NCBI GenBank assembly: GCA_023634235.1
Contig: JAMKCF010000134.1
Span: forward strand, 1 to 64,000
Source: Pisaster brevispinus
Taxonomy: Eukaryota; Echinodermata; Asteroidea; Forcipulatida; Asteriidae
DNA length: 64,000 nt
Reading direction: 5' to 3'
The notes under the pieces are model-generated. The model had not been told where the DNA came from, did not search any database, and was given only the letters and a program-made list of their open reading frames with translations. This document shows, piece by piece, positions 32,771 through 45,820 of the stretch. The stretch's first letter is position 1. Each line of letters starts with the position of its first letter. The translations under genes and the position numbers were made by a program.

Positions 32771-33295
32771 TGTGAAGGATTACACCATACTTAAAATAAA
32801 CTTTAACAATAATATATTACACAGGAATACAAGAACCTTGTGTTTCTTGCATACAGTTAATTCCAATCTCTGAGAATCGAATATTCGGCTGTTACTTGGA
32901 TAGAGAAAAATATATGAACTATAATAACTTTATTTATTTTTTTAAATAAACTTTTAAAGCTCTGCAATATAAATAATTTGAGATTTTAAGAGTGTCAAAC
33001 GTTGGATCATAAAAATAAAATTCATAATATTACGATCAGTTGTACGTCAATATGTCTAACATAAATGGTCATCGTACTAGTATTAGTAAGGAAAGCACGC
33101 TATTAAGGAAATTTAATCGGAACGTCAATCCCGGTTTATTTCTGAGCTGTGAACTGCTGTACCATGCATGTCATGTTATGCTCGATCCAAACATGGAGGC
33201 CCCCATGGCGTCACCAACAACAACAAATAGACTTGAGCAAGTCCTTCATTGTTGCATTACACAAACTAATTGCAATAGTAACTTAAAATTTAAAT
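32771..33295. other. No supported gene
   Basis: An 85-codon frame at 33040-33297 has no domain, no splice signals and a poor start context. I treat it as chance. Confidence 0.5.
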
Positions 33296-33600
33296 GAAAA
33301 GATACGACAATAAAACTAAAAAACAAAACAAAATTCAAACAATAAACTTAACAGTAAACAACTTGAAAACGAAAAGCTTAAGAAATTGAAAATAAATTTT
33401 AAATAAACCTAAAAACTACAAACTATAAAGAAAAGATAAATAGATAAAAATTCATAAATAAAAAACAACTTTAAAACACTTAAAAACTAAAAACAATTAA
33501 ATTTTAAACTAATTTTCTAAAAACTAAAAACTAAAAACTTAACACTAAAAATTAAAAAACTAAACCAAAAACAAAACAAAAACAATTAAAAACCATAAAA
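33296..33600. repeat. A-rich low-complexity tract (AAAACT-type)
   Basis: About 300 bp is dominated by A with C and T interruptions (CTAAAAA, ACAAAAAC) and almost no G, so the strands differ strongly in composition. Confidence 0.9.
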
Positions 33601-36135
33601 AATACTTCCACAAGTAAGATGAGGTTTACTCACTAACCGTTAAACTGAAACTGATGTCCTTGCTCTATGGTTTAACTAATACAGAACACTATTAAGGAAA
33701 CGACAACCAACACAAAAACAACATATAATCATAAACAAATAGGGGCCTATATAAGATCATGTTTGCAACTTACACATACTTTACATAAAGGTTATAATAG
33801 AAGACATTCTTCCGTTTTAAAATTTGAAAAGTAACTCTTTAAAAATGTAAAATACATAAATAAGGAAAAAAATAAACAAGTAAATAACGAAATCAATCAA
33901 TCAATCGATTGATCAATAAATTTTGTATTAGTAAATCAATAATCAACTAAATAAATAAATATAAAAATAGATGGGAAAAATGAGTTCTTCGATCAAAGCA
34001 AACAAATAGTAGTACAAGTTTTAACGTGTGATGGTGTAATGTTATCAACTTTGTAAATATTGCGTCACATCTGTTTTCAGTGTCTTTTTTTATATCCAAC
34101 AACAGAAAATGTTGTTGTATACATTCAGAGTTTGTATGTGTTTAGTATTTGTAGGTAATATTTGTAAACTTAAAATTGATTGTTTGTTAAATTTTAAATG
34201 TACAGGTAATTGTATGATTTTTTTTCCTGTGACTAGTGTCATGAACTTTTTTCGAGGCGTAACCACCATCTAGCCCATCATACTGATATCAAACAACAAC
34301 AGTGATGAATGCAGGAAAATGCTTGCTCAAATTGACACTAAGCCTATGCAGATATATGCAAAGTCAGCATGTGCCTCAATTTGGTCATGGGACTTCAACC
34401 TTACACCAAAGAACCAAAATATCTTCGGTGGTGATGTTAAAAACCTATATTACGTCACAAAGACTAATTAAGTTTAAGTGCAGAAATTCAACACGAACGG
34501 AACTGACCACACGGTGAAATTCAAAGATAACTTGGATATTCACGGTCCATCAGATATCTTGGAAATTTTGTGTTTGAGAGTCTTTTAGACACACTGACCA
34601 CTGACCCTACGCCTAAAGATCTCGTCCGCACTCCACATAGTATATTACTTAACTGTTTAGAGTTAAATTACTCAATTCATTACATTCTTTGCCAAGGATC
34701 ACCTGACAGATGGAGGTTTTTAAGCACAGTTTAACAACCCTACTACCAATTCTCAATAAATGACAGTTTGTAAATCAATGGGGCCCACACATTGCTTTGC
34801 GTCGGGGGGGGGGGGGGGGGGTAAACATCAGAAACGTTACATTTTGGGAGGTTTTTTGAAAGAATGCATAATTAAAATTAAAACAAGATGAATTATAATG
34901 CTCCCGTGCTATCGTAACTGCCAAACCAAATATTGATCAACACAAACGCTGGGACTATACATAAGGCAAGGTTATCTACTCCAAAAGGTTCTTGCCTATA
35001 AGAATTACACCAAAAAGTGGAAATACCAATAAAATAGTTTGGAATTTACGAACTTAGGGAGTTTTAACATGTTTTACCTCGTTAAAAATAATATACCCTT
35101 TCTCTCTCTTTCTTAAGAATGTGACCAAAGAATAAGATCAATTGCGCATGGCCTGGTTGATTGTTGTATTTAATGAAAAGTACACCATATGAATGTTAAT
35201 GAAACTTTGTGGAATTGTTTCCATCGACTACTAAATTAATTTCCTGTGTATAAGACACGTCTTTTTTGAATTTCCAAGGTAAAACAAGATTACCGCGTCT
35301 TATCTATATGCTATAATGGTCACTTAAACTAGAAAGAATTATTATATTTTACAGACAAAAACAAAATCAGGTTTGAAATTCCAGCAATCTTCAGACTGAC
35401 ATTACACCATCAAGGTAATTCCATTTTCTTGATCTTTTAACATCACATCTTATAGTCACTATGAGCGCATTCTTCAAGTTGTTTCTGATAGTAAAATGTA
35501 ACTTTTCATGGAGCTCTGTGCAGATAGAAAAGTCTTCTGTACATTTTTATTTTGACCCAATTTATAGAAGTAATAATAATAATAATAATAAAGGTTTCTT
35601 GTAAAAGTAGATTTCTCAGCCATTGAATACTCAGCTCACTAAACATCTTTTGTTCTTGGTGGGCATTTTTAAAAACCAAAGTAAAGAATGCAAATGATAT
35701 ACACCATACATCGTCCAATGAAGTTCAATCGAGTTCAGTGTTCACCAATAAAGTGTACAAGTTGACCTTCAGAGTAGATGGGTTTTCAAGAGAATCTTGA
35801 CTTCCAGGCACCTCACACAGCAGCTACAATGTGAATTGTGGCAATTGTGTTAAAAACAAACTTTCATCGTGCTGTTTTTTACAATTACAATCGCAGGTAA
35901 ATAATTTCACAGATCTTGGGGCAAAAAAGGTTACTTCAAAAGCTGACCCTAATTTCTACTTCACTTTTGAAACTTTAAAGCCTATTCAATAAAAGGTGAT
36001 CTTCCTCACCCTTGATGTACACGCATTGTAAGTTTTCAATGTAGTCATTTCACCACAATGCTTTTTAAGGGTTGAAAAAGTGATGTGACAAAATAAAATA
36101 ATACACATAAAAAATGCACTCTTCCAGATGGCTCT
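33601..36135. other. No gene recognised; simple repeats only
   Basis: AT-rich sequence with a G run at about 34804-34821 and a short (AAT)n at about 35568-35591. Frames near 34302-34517 and 35506-35718 have no domain or matching splice context. Confidence 0.5.
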
Positions 36136-36790
36136 GATAGTCTGGGAGCCTAGCGAGGTTTATTAAAAATATTTAGTGCAAAAAGTTTGAAGTGTAGGAT
36201 ATTATAGCACCCATGGGGGAGCCTCAAAATGTAAATTCTTAAGTGCACCGATTTGTGCGTTGGGAGGGGGAGCCCCCTGAACTCTCCCGGAAAATCGATT
36301 TAATCTTATGTTGAGTGCAAGCAAAATTTCTTCATAGACCGAAAGGTTAATGTCCACTGAATGATTTTTCCATATTTAAGAAAATCAATATTGGTGCCAA
36401 GTCTAATTAAGAAGGCCCTTAATTAGCACTTATTGTGTTTAACTTAAATTTTGAGTGCAAGGATGAAACAAGTGTCAATGTGTCCCGTACACTGAGCTGA
36501 CTCAAAATCAACTACTTAAGAGAATTTTAAGTGGTGCCATCTTAAGAAAGGGTCAAAGGTCAACAAAGGTCAAAGTGCAATTCAATCAAAATGTTGAGTG
36601 CAAGCCAAATTTCCTCATAGATTGAAAGGCTATGGTCAACTGAATGGTATTTCCATATTTAAGAAAACCACTCTGTACACTCAGGAGTTTACATTTTAAG
36701 GTTCCCCCTGTGGGTGCTATTATATCCTACACTTCAAACCTTTTGCACTAAATATTTTCAGTAAACCTTGCTGGGCTCCAGGACTATTAA
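36136..36790. mobile_element. Non-autonomous TIR element, about 655 bp
   Basis: Bases 36136-36245 are the inverse of 36683-36790. Shared text includes AATATTTAGTGCAAAA, GTTTGAAGTGTAGGATAT and ATAGCACCCA. The inside has a diverged direct repeat at about 36310-36385 and 36590-36665 (ATGTTGAGTGCAAGC..AATTTC). No coding frame is found. The target duplication is not clear. Confidence 0.75.
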
Positions 36791-37017
36791 GGTGACCTTG
36801 TCATCACTACTTTTTATTGTGTTCATCACAAGCTGCACTCATGCAGTTGTTTACATGGTACATTTTCTTTGATAACATCCCTGACAAACAGATGTTCAAC
36901 ATCTTAGCTCTTTGACCTTTGACACTGAAGTTCATTATCAACACACTGTACTGTAGTACATTGTACATTCATTATGTACTGTATTGATCTAGCATGTGGG
37001 GACACTCTGCACAGTAC

Positions 37018-37232
37018 ATGTACGTGTACAACCTTGCTACATAAGTGTTTCCGTTCTGTATTTGTTATATTAGAATCCTGTGTTCCACCAGGAAATAAGA
37101 CTGCTTTAAAAACAAAGCATTATGTTTTACATGTACAACCTTGCTACATAAGTGTTTCCGTTCTGTATTGTTATAGCAGAATCCTGTTTTCCACCAGGAA
37201 ATAAGACTGCTGTAAAAACAAGGAACATCCTG
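37018..37232. repeat. 107-bp tandem duplication
   Basis: ACAACCTTGCTACATAAGTG starts at 37028 and again at 37135. The copies differ at a few bases. Confidence 0.9.
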
Positions 37233-37239
37233 ACAGGAT

Positions 37240-38890
37240 TGCAGACGTATCTTTGACATCTTTTTCAACAGTGCTAAGTGCTGAAGTGAGTACAGATTAC
37301 AAACTGATTCAACTTTGCTTTAAGATAGTGTCGCCATCCCTTCTTTACGTAGGTGCAGGATCTACAATTAATGAATGGGGAGACGGGGCTTCTTTTGCAC
37401 AAGAAATGATACAGGCATATAGTTTATTTAGTAGGTCAACAGAGGGCACTGGCCGGTAGTTGGGGTATACATTGGAATGATTATTATAGGTAGTGTAAGG
37501 GTTACACGGGTCACAATTGGTTCTGTACGTGTGTGCCCTGCATGGCAGACCCACACAGTCGTAAGTATCTCTTATTTTAATGATCAAGGCTATGGCATAT
37601 TATTGCTGCTATTTGCTCTGGAGAGCTCCACTGGGTATCTGACCCTGGTGAGCTCCAGAGAGTGTCTGTCCCAAGTTGGCTAAATCTCGGCTTTTTATCT
37701 AATTCTGGGCCTAGACAACAACCAATAGGATGGCTGGATTTCATAACTTATGAATATATACTTGTGTGTTAAACTAGTGGCATGGCATTTGTGTAAATAA
37801 TTAACAGTTGAGGGGCAATAACTTGGTGTCCGGAAAGAGGCCAGTGTGTTTGTTATTTCAATGGGGCTGACTTAGTTTATGTACTGACCTACTCTGCGTA
37901 CATTGCTAACGGTGGCTCTCTCACTGTGTACAGTGGTGATGGGGCTACGTGAGTTGTCGGAGGGTTCTATCTGTGTGTGTGTGTGTGTGTTTTACGCTGG
38001 GGCTATACGTTAAAGAATATATGGGAATATACTTGAATGTAGTTGTTGCGGGATCATAACAATAGGCTCTTTGCTTGAGATAGGCTTATGACCGTACTTG
38101 ACATACAAATACTCAATTTTTGTAGTCTCATAATTTGTGATTTTGATTCATTGGCCTATTTGGTTGACTTGTAAAAGCCTTGTACAATTGACATGCTTGT
38201 ATGGTTTCTCAAATAATCTACTTAGATTAGAACTGTGAAACATTTTCTAAGTCTTAAATTCAGTGTTATGAACAACAAAGATTCAAAAAGAGTTGATATC
38301 GTTAATTCCCAGCATTTCCGTATGCAAGGAACCTGTCTCAATTTTTGCTTGGTAAAGAACCATTATCATTTATATTTTACCTTAAATGTTGTTTGACCTT
38401 TTGAACATTTGTGTTCAATTCCTGATCTAGTTTGGAAGATCAAAAAATGACATCAAAAGTGTCAATTATTGTACCGCGTCCAGGCATCCCAGGACTTGAA
38501 ACTGATTAAAAACATGTATCACCGCTTTGTGTATAGTGCACCCTTAATATGTTGAGCACAAACTTGCTCTCAACATGTGAAATTCTTAATCTTAATAAGA
38601 TCAGTTCAACATGGAGCATATGGGTACCTTTCAGACTTTGTAAATAAATACTTAATCTTTCAGTTTTTACCAGAACTGAAGCTCACAGGTGGACACAATT
38701 TGTGTAATCATGGGGGATGGTGCAAGTTATGTATATAGCAATTTTGGTTTTCTGGATATAAATTGTTTAGATATTAAAGGTTAATTTAATGTTAGGACGC
38801 CATCGATTCGTCATCATCCCGAAAATAAGTACGGTTTCATGTACAAACTCGGGTCTAAGTGCATGTAAAGTTTTAGGTCTCAACCCTTTT
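37240..38890. other. No gene recognised
   Basis: It contains a hairpin at about 37616-37664 (CTCTGGAGAGCTCC..GTGAGCTCCAGAG) and a short (GT)n near 37971-37990. Frames at 37253-37683 overlap on both strands and have no domain. Confidence 0.5.
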
Positions 38891-39827
38891 TGGCGAGCTG
38901 CGAAGCAGAGTGAGCCTATGTAATGACAATTTCCGTCCCGTCTGTCCGTCCGTCCGTCCGTCTGTCCGTCCGTCTGTCCGGCCGTCCGCGTTCAGTGGAA
39001 ATGTTAAAGTTTTTGTTCAAGTATCAGTCTTTGAGTTGAGTTGGTTTTTTTTCAACTATGTTTTCCAATAATGTTGAAGTTTTGGGAATAAAAAAAATGT
39101 TAAAGTTTTGGGAATAAAAAAAATGTTAAAGGTTTTTTTTTTCAGGTTTAATTATTGACCTCTGGATTTTAAAGAACCAAACTCAAACTAAAATTTTAAA
39201 GTTTTGAACTAAGTTAAGTTGTAACTTTGACTTACAATTGACAACAGACAGGCTGAGCATAAAATCGGTTCCGGTTAAATGAGCTAAAACAATTAAAAAC
39301 TTAAACGGTCATAACTCCTTATTGCAATGATGTACTGACTTGAAACTTGAATCAAACGTTGCTTCTTACATGTAGATTCATATGAAAAGATAAAGCTCAA
39401 AGAGTTTATCACTGGTTCCAGTTGAATGAGCTAAAACAATGACAACAATTAAATGGCCATAACTCCTTATTGCAATGATGTACTTACTTGAAACTTGAAT
39501 CAAATATTGCTTCTTACACGTAGATTCATATGAAAAGATAAAACTCAAGAGTTTATCACTGGTTCCAGTTGAATGAGCTCAAACAATAAACAACTTAAAT
39601 GGTCATAACTCCTTGTTGCAATGATGTACTGACTTGAAACTTGAATCAAGTATTGCTTCTTACATGTAGATTCATATGAAAAGATAAAACTCTCAGAGTT
39701 TATCACTGGTTCCAGTTGAATGAGCTAAAACAATGAAAACCTTAATGGTCATAACTCCTTATTGCAATTAGTCATTGGTCTTCTATCTGACGACCAGCAG
39801 CTCGCCATGGCAGCTTCGCTGTTCTAG
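38891..39827 (+). mobile_element. Rolling-circle-like element with 147-bp minisatellite
   Basis: The 5' end has a hairpin (GGCGAGCTGC gaa GCAGAGTGAGCC) then CTATGTAATGAC, mirroring the CTATTGTAATCGTC of the 10-20 kb array. A TCCG/TCTG tract follows (38934-38990). The body has four ATAACTCC-marked monomers at 39311, 39459, 39605 and 39751 (steps 148, 146, 146). The 3' end has CAGCTCGCC (39798-39806), inverse of the 5' GGCGAGCTG, a small hairpin, and CTAG (39824-39827) followed by T. No protein is encoded. Confidence 0.65.
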
Positions 39828-39829
39828 TT

Positions 39830-40780
39830 TGGTTAATGGGATATGACGTTTTTAAGTATGGAATAAACATCTTTCAGTTTCGACCACAAGTAACGGTCAC
39901 AGAAGGTCACACTTTGTGTAAGATTAAAAAAATCTCAAGGGTTTTTCCAAACTCTTCTATGTAGCAGTTATGATTTTCTAGATATGTTTTTTGTGTGGTT
40001 ACAAATTGACACACTAATTAGGTCTAAGTACATGGTTAGTTTAAAGAAAAAAACCTTTTTGGTTCAAGAGATATATATGTTTTTTTATACACAGTACATG
40101 TACATATACCTAATGTGGGGTAAGCATTGACTCAATCCGACAGTTGAAAAACATACCATAATCAAAAATTTGTGTTTGAAAGTTAAAAAAAAAAAAAAAC
40201 ACTTGGCAAGTTCACGGACGAAACATGTCAACATGATTGTAGGCGAAAAAGAAAATGCCCCCTCTTTGATGATTTTGAAATAAAGCTTACCATTTTAATC
40301 ACCGTGTCTGAAGGGCATACTCAGTGGGCCTAGAACGTGTTTGGAAGGCATGGTCACGTCGATCAACATAACATGGATCTCGGTATTTGATAAGAAGCGA
40401 ACCCAGTTTCGTTCTATTTCGGTTTAAGTTTTAAAAGTCATACAATCCCTAAAGCAGGTGGACATCTCATTGAAACCTCCACTTCTATTCCTTGTTTTCC
40501 ATTAAGCCATTAGACGGGCAAATCGGAACTAAATTCACACTGAAACTTTGAATGAGTTTGAGTTTTTTATGTGCGGGACGAGTGTTGTTACAACGTACAA
40601 GAATAAGCTACGTAATGATGTACATGTACATTTCCATTGTTTGGGACTATACGCACAGGCTTTGTGGACTTTTAACCTCATGAATAATGGAGCGGAACAG
40701 TCAGCTACCGTGCTTTTCTCTATATACAAATTAAATGCGGTTCATACTAGCGTTGGCTGTAACGCCCAATTAGGACCAGA
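39830..40780. other. No gene recognised
   Basis: AT-rich sequence with a 16-base poly-A at about 40184. Opposing 64- and 79-codon frames at 40535-40787 have no domain. Confidence 0.5.
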
Positions 40781-40799
40781 AGTTTAGATGATATTGGTA

Positions 40800-42535
40800 T
40801 CATCTGTGTGCAAAAGTTTTGGCAGGATCACAGAACTACAATCTGATGTAAAAATTGTGATGAAATGATCAGTAGTTTTGAGATATGATTTTTTTTAAAT
40901 ATTCAACTTCCGGTTTGAACCGGAAGTCAAGGTCAAATGAGGTCGCGTTCAGTGTAGTGTTTGTAGAGTCAAACCAGGCCTATAGATTGTAAAAATTCAT
41001 TGTGTAGTTTTTGAGTCATGATTTTTTTTAAATAATGAAAACTTTGATTTAACGTAACTCAAAACCTGATAACATCATCATGACGTAACTGAAGTGGTTT
41101 CATCTCCTAATAATAATCTAACTATATGTGAAGTTTCAAGTTCATCTGAGATTGGTAAGGGCACTTTTGTAAGGGAACAAGGGACGCTAAGAAGAAGAAG
41201 TATCAATAAATTTTTTAAAAACGAACACAAACTAGAGATTGAGAGTTTGTGTACAAACTCACGGTGTACGGCTTGAACGTAGTGACTGCGTAGTTGAAAA
41301 TAAGGTCAATATTGCGTGCAGGTATTTTGTCTCCTTGTGCTGTGCTGACGGGCAAAATATTTACTTGTAGCTTTTGTTAATCTTTATGCAAGATCATAGC
41401 ATGAAGGTTTGTAATATGAAACTTCAACTTCCGGTTTTGACAGGAACTAAAGGTCAACTGGGGTCATACTTTGTACAAGATATCTAGAATTGCCCAAAAG
41501 CTTTAAGTTGGTGTAATGATTACTAATGTACCACGTTTCATTAATAAGATACACATTTTTGTATGTGCAAACTTATACTTCCGGTTTGGACCGGAAGTGA
41601 AGGTCAAACGGGGTCACACATTGTAAACATTTGTAGAATCATCTAAGGGTTTTAAAATCACGTAATTATATTAACAAAAACATTTAAGTAAATGAGATAC
41701 AAATTTTCATTTACAAAATTTCAACTTCCGGTTTCGACCGGAAGTTAAGGTCAAATGGGGTCACATTGTGTGTAAGAAATGTTTACGACCTCAAGAGCTT
41801 TTATATGGTGCAATTATCATGTATGTAGCATATATGGTTCTTGAGATATGTTAATTTTAACGTAAAACTTCAATTTAATGTAATGACTTCATCGATGGCG
41901 TCATCATTCCAAAAATTGTTTTTTGTCATGTACACACTGTGGTCTAGGTAATTGGTGAGTTTCAAGTCTGTACAAGCTTTAGTTTTGGAGATAATAATTT
42001 GTTTTTCGACCTTGTCTATGATTTTCGTTGTGACGTAGCTATGACATCACATACTATATTTCTAGAATGCTCGTGAGCTAGACAAAATATTATTCATTGA
42101 AAGTTTTTTCATATTTTGCTTCACTTAGGCTCCAGAGCCCCAAATAACATAATTTGTACCTTTAACTTCAGGTTTCGACCAGAAGTAAAGGTCAAATGAG
42201 GTCATGATTTGCATACAATTTGTACAACATCACAAGACCATTCATATGCAATAAAGATCTTGTATGTAGCATCTATGGTTCTCAAGATATGAAATTTTCA
42301 AATTATTTAAGGTTTTTTTAACCTTATGACGTCATAAATGACATCATCATTCCAAAAAAGTTGCGGTTTCATCTACTCACTAAGATACTTGTACATGGTA
42401 AGTTTCAAGTTTCAATTCATTTTCATTATTGAGTTAATCGACCGACAATTTTTAAAGGAAGAAGACGACGAAAAAAATAATAAAAGAAACAGAACAATTA
42501 CAATAGTTGTTCGGCTGCTGGCTGAACACCTAACA
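40800..42535 (-). mobile_element. Rolling-circle-like element, minus strand, 3' end unclear
   Basis: On the minus strand it starts with hairpin GTTCAGCCAGCAGCCGAAC then AACTATTGTAATTGTTC near 42535-42490, the same plan as the array units. The interior has monomers with a palindromic CTTCCGGTTT..ACCGGAAG core; CCGG landmarks at 41431, 41581 and 41728 are about 147-150 bp apart, with others at 40910 and 42170. No clear CTAG end was found, so the left boundary is approximate. Confidence 0.5.
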
Positions 42536-42619
42536 AGAGGTCTTCAGACTTTTTTTCGAACACCTAATTTGCTGTTGCAAACTGCTTACCAACCAAAAGG
42601 ACCTATGGTAAAAATGCAA

Positions 42620-42680
42620 AAAAATAGTTAGTGGCCTGACGTTTCGACTCTAGCAGAGTCTTTCTGGAAGGCTAAGAAAA
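42620..42680. repeat. Short palindromic repeat GGCCTGACGTTTCGAC
   Basis: GTGGCCTGACGTTTCGACT is followed by the palindrome GACTCTAGCAGAGTC. A truncated copy (AGTGGCCTGACGTTCAG) is at 57794. Confidence 0.5.
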
Positions 42681-42954
42681 AAACATGAAAACAAGTTGAA
42701 TGAAGCCTTTTTTTTTTGAAAGCAAATCTTCTTTAATTTCAATTCAAATCAACATTTATTTCCACATTGGTAAAACAAGGGAGGATATAATAAGCAAATT
42801 CTATTAAAATTTTTTTGTTTTTCTTTATTTCTTGACACGAGAAATACTTGTAAAAATGTTGTATCAATAAAACTTCAGTTTTTATAACAAACAAGTAAGA
42901 TTTTGGAAACAAATGTGTTTGTTTTAGAAAATACAGTTTTGTGTATTTAGTGAT

Positions 42955-43015
42955 ATTCACATGTCTAGAGGATTAGAATGGATGTCCTCTTCATAAACTG
43001 CTGATCATCCTACAT
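42955..43015 (+). repeat. Single monomer of the 53-kb degenerate satellite
   Basis: CTAGAGGATTAGAATG(G)ATG..CTCTTC..AAACT matches the repeats at 52935-53215. Confidence 0.55.
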
Positions 43016-43024
43016 TTAAAGAGG

Positions 43025-43205
43025 CAGTGTTGTCATAATCAAAGCAGGCCTGTTGCTGTACATGGAATGATGAACTCTCACCAAGTTACTGCATGCCCTC
43101 TCCTTAAATATGATACAGAGGGAGGGGACATGCAGTAACTGGTTGAGAGTTCATAATTCCATGTACAGCCACTGACCTGCCTTGATCATGACTACACAGC
43201 CAGTG
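43025..43205. mobile_element. Long hairpin (foldback), arms about 80 bp
   Basis: Bases about 43025-43105 pair with about 43120-43203. Arm landmarks are GTACATGGAAT, GATGAACTCTCA, GTTACTGCATG and CCCTC on one side and their inverses on the other, around a loop of about 15 bases. Confidence 0.85.
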
Positions 43206-43209
43206 TTCT

Positions 43210-45170
43210 ACCCAGGACAAAATTATAGGGTAGGGGCATATTATAGAAAAAATTATTGCGAGCGCAAAGCCATTAAGACTCTGGTGCAGTCTAAACAATT
43301 TCAGAGCCATTTTTTTTACCCCTTAAACTCATCTGAAACAATTTTAAAGTAAATACAGTTCAAGTTAGTCCACAAAACAATGTTGGGCACTTTTTTATGT
43401 TTTCAAGATTAGGTACTGATAGTTCCTACTCCCGATACCAATTTCTGTTTTTTCTTGTACTTTTTCAGAACAGCTGCTTGCAAAGTATATTACCTAGTTT
43501 AAAGATATAAACTAAATATTTATTATATGACAATAATTTGTTTGTTTAATTGTATAATTATTATTGAAGGATTTACAGACTTTTCATGAATTTTTTCATG
43601 AATCTCATCCATTGCCCATTGCCCATTGCTCATTCATTAAGCTGAAATTTGTTAGTTGCGATAATTGTAATTCTCAATCCTCCCGACGGCATAAATAAAT
43701 GTTTGCTTATTTGAGTAAACTGACTAATCATTGTAACTAATTAAACAAGTTGACAGTACTTTTACTTGTGTGTTTGCTAAATGGCATAACGTTTTTTGTT
43801 TTTCTTGTCAATTGTTTTTCTTTTTTTCTTAATTAATGATTATAACAACTGCAACACGTGTGAAAAATAAATGTAAAAAAATCTTTGGATTAAAAATATA
43901 TATATATATATATTTTTTGTTATTTTGTTATGCCAGTAGCCAAAGACAGTGCCATTAATTATTTCCACTGGGCAAGCAGCGTATGTTTAAACAAATATTG
44001 CCTGGAGGTTTATTAAATAACGTTGAAAAAGCAAATGTCTTAAAAATTAACTTGATATTAAGGACGACATAAACCAGTTATTGAGTTTTGGGTACCGGGG
44101 AGGAAGGGTAGCGACGTACATATGACGATGGTCACAATATTTTTCAGAATAGCAATGATTAAATAGGAGACAACAAATCTAGTTACAATTCTCCAACTTT
44201 TCTGCAGAAAAATCATCGTTTTAATTTTAAACTGCAGCTGTTCTTAACATACCCTGACCAAGGAATTTTTGTTCTTAAGTGGTAGGCATCTGTTGTAAAA
44301 CCCTAAATCGTAAGAAGGTTCCTCCACCATCAGTCATAATGTTCCGGGTGCACCACACTAATTAAACTCCCAAAACATACACTGCAAATTGCTAAATATT
44401 CAACAAAACACAGAAAATACTTCAAAGTCTCACAGCTTTTTACTGGAAGGGGGAAGTTATCCATTGACTCTTGTACTTTTATCCTCGGCTCAATTTGATA
44501 CAGGAGTCCCTGGGCCTGTGAAGTTATTCCTCCTCTAAATAACACCCCAACATTGGTTTAATTTTCCAAAAGTCCAAGCATCAATCTTGAAAATTGTCCT
44601 TTACACCTCTCAGCCAATAGGCACTGTATACGATTTGTTCTTGAAGAGTTTTAGTCTGTACCACTACTGTTTTCTCTTATGTATGTATGGAATCACTGAA
44701 CATCATCACAAGTTACAGCCCCCCCCCTCTCTCAACGGCATGTCCAACTGTTTGCGGTTTAAGGTGACCATGTAAAAAAGTGATTCTTGAAGTGGTATGT
44801 CAACATACTTGTATTTAGACATGGGCATACTAAGTGCCCTACAAGCACTCATGCACAGAGTAGTAATTTTTGTAAGCTAATCAGTGTTGTGTTTCAGCTC
44901 CACTCTTCCAAGGGTTAGTGACAAGAAGTATTGATTTAGCGCTGCCCATGATATTGAGGCTGGGATAATGGTTAATCTTATTTTAGTTTGACCCTCTCAT
45001 TGATGTGTGATAAGCTCCGTATACTCAGTGGGGGAGAATAATGCACCTCAGACAGAAGATGGTTCTCATGAATGAGATTCTGAACATGGTGTAAGGACCA
45101 TCATTTGTTGGAATTCTACTGGATTTCACTTTCACATCATCTTCCTTTTTCTCATCTTTGTTCTTTACAG
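43210..45170. other. No gene recognised
   Basis: AT-rich sequence with a (TA)n near 43897-43914. Frames of 62-71 codons lack domains and splice context. Confidence 0.5.
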
Positions 45171-45278
45171 AAGGAGAACTCAAGTCTAGTTCAGTGTCTT
45201 GAGGATGAGGAGTGTGGGAGTCTAAAGCTGAATCAGATGATGTCACTGCTGGAGCATGAACTAGAGCAAAGAAATCAG
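45171..45278 (+). CDS. Candidate coiled-coil exon
   Basis: A strong acceptor (CATCTTTGTTCTTTACAG) and donor (AATCAG/GTATGA) bound exactly 36 codons, phase 0 at both sides, with no stop. The translation starts KENSSLVQCLEDEECG and ends LLEHELEQRNQ, a Leu/Glu/Gln pattern typical of coiled coils. It is on the plus strand. Further exon-like pieces with coiled-coil character follow to 48.6 kb, most of them damaged. It may be an exon of a real gene or of a duplicated pseudogene. No family is recognised. Confidence 0.4.
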
Positions 45279-45820
45279 GTATGAGATGATAGGAACCATG
45301 TGGTGTGTCTTAGAGTCAAGAAATAGGTGTTAAGACATGCTCACTGCCAAATAAAATTCTGCTGCTGAGAGTAATGCTTGCAAATTTAAGCATAAAAACA
45401 TTGGGACAAAGTCCAAGTACAATTTAAGCAGAACTGTTGTTCTCATAAGATATAAGATATGCTTGAGTGCAGTTTGATTAACACTCGAGAAGACTTGTGC
45501 ATTCTCAGTAAATAATCATTTGCTTTGGTTATACAGAACAAGGGTTAGAGAACATAAAGTCTGGGTGTTATCTTTTCCCTCAAGCTTGGTTGATTCATGG
45601 CATATTTGAGGTTTAATAAAGCATAATGTAAAAAAACGGATTGATTTAAAGATATACACAAGGGCAAACTATCCATTCTTTCAGGTAAATATTTGGTGCT
45701 GTTTTATCATTTCTGCATTTTCAATGGAAAAAGGTTTGCTAGAAAACAGCAATAGTTATTATTTTTTTTAGAGTAAAGCAATGATGATACAGAAATACAT
45801 GGAGTGTAAAGAATGATTAG

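Noticed and set aside
33040..33297. 85-codon frame
   Set aside because: No domain, splice signal or repeat-protein match; length is expected by chance in 64 kb.
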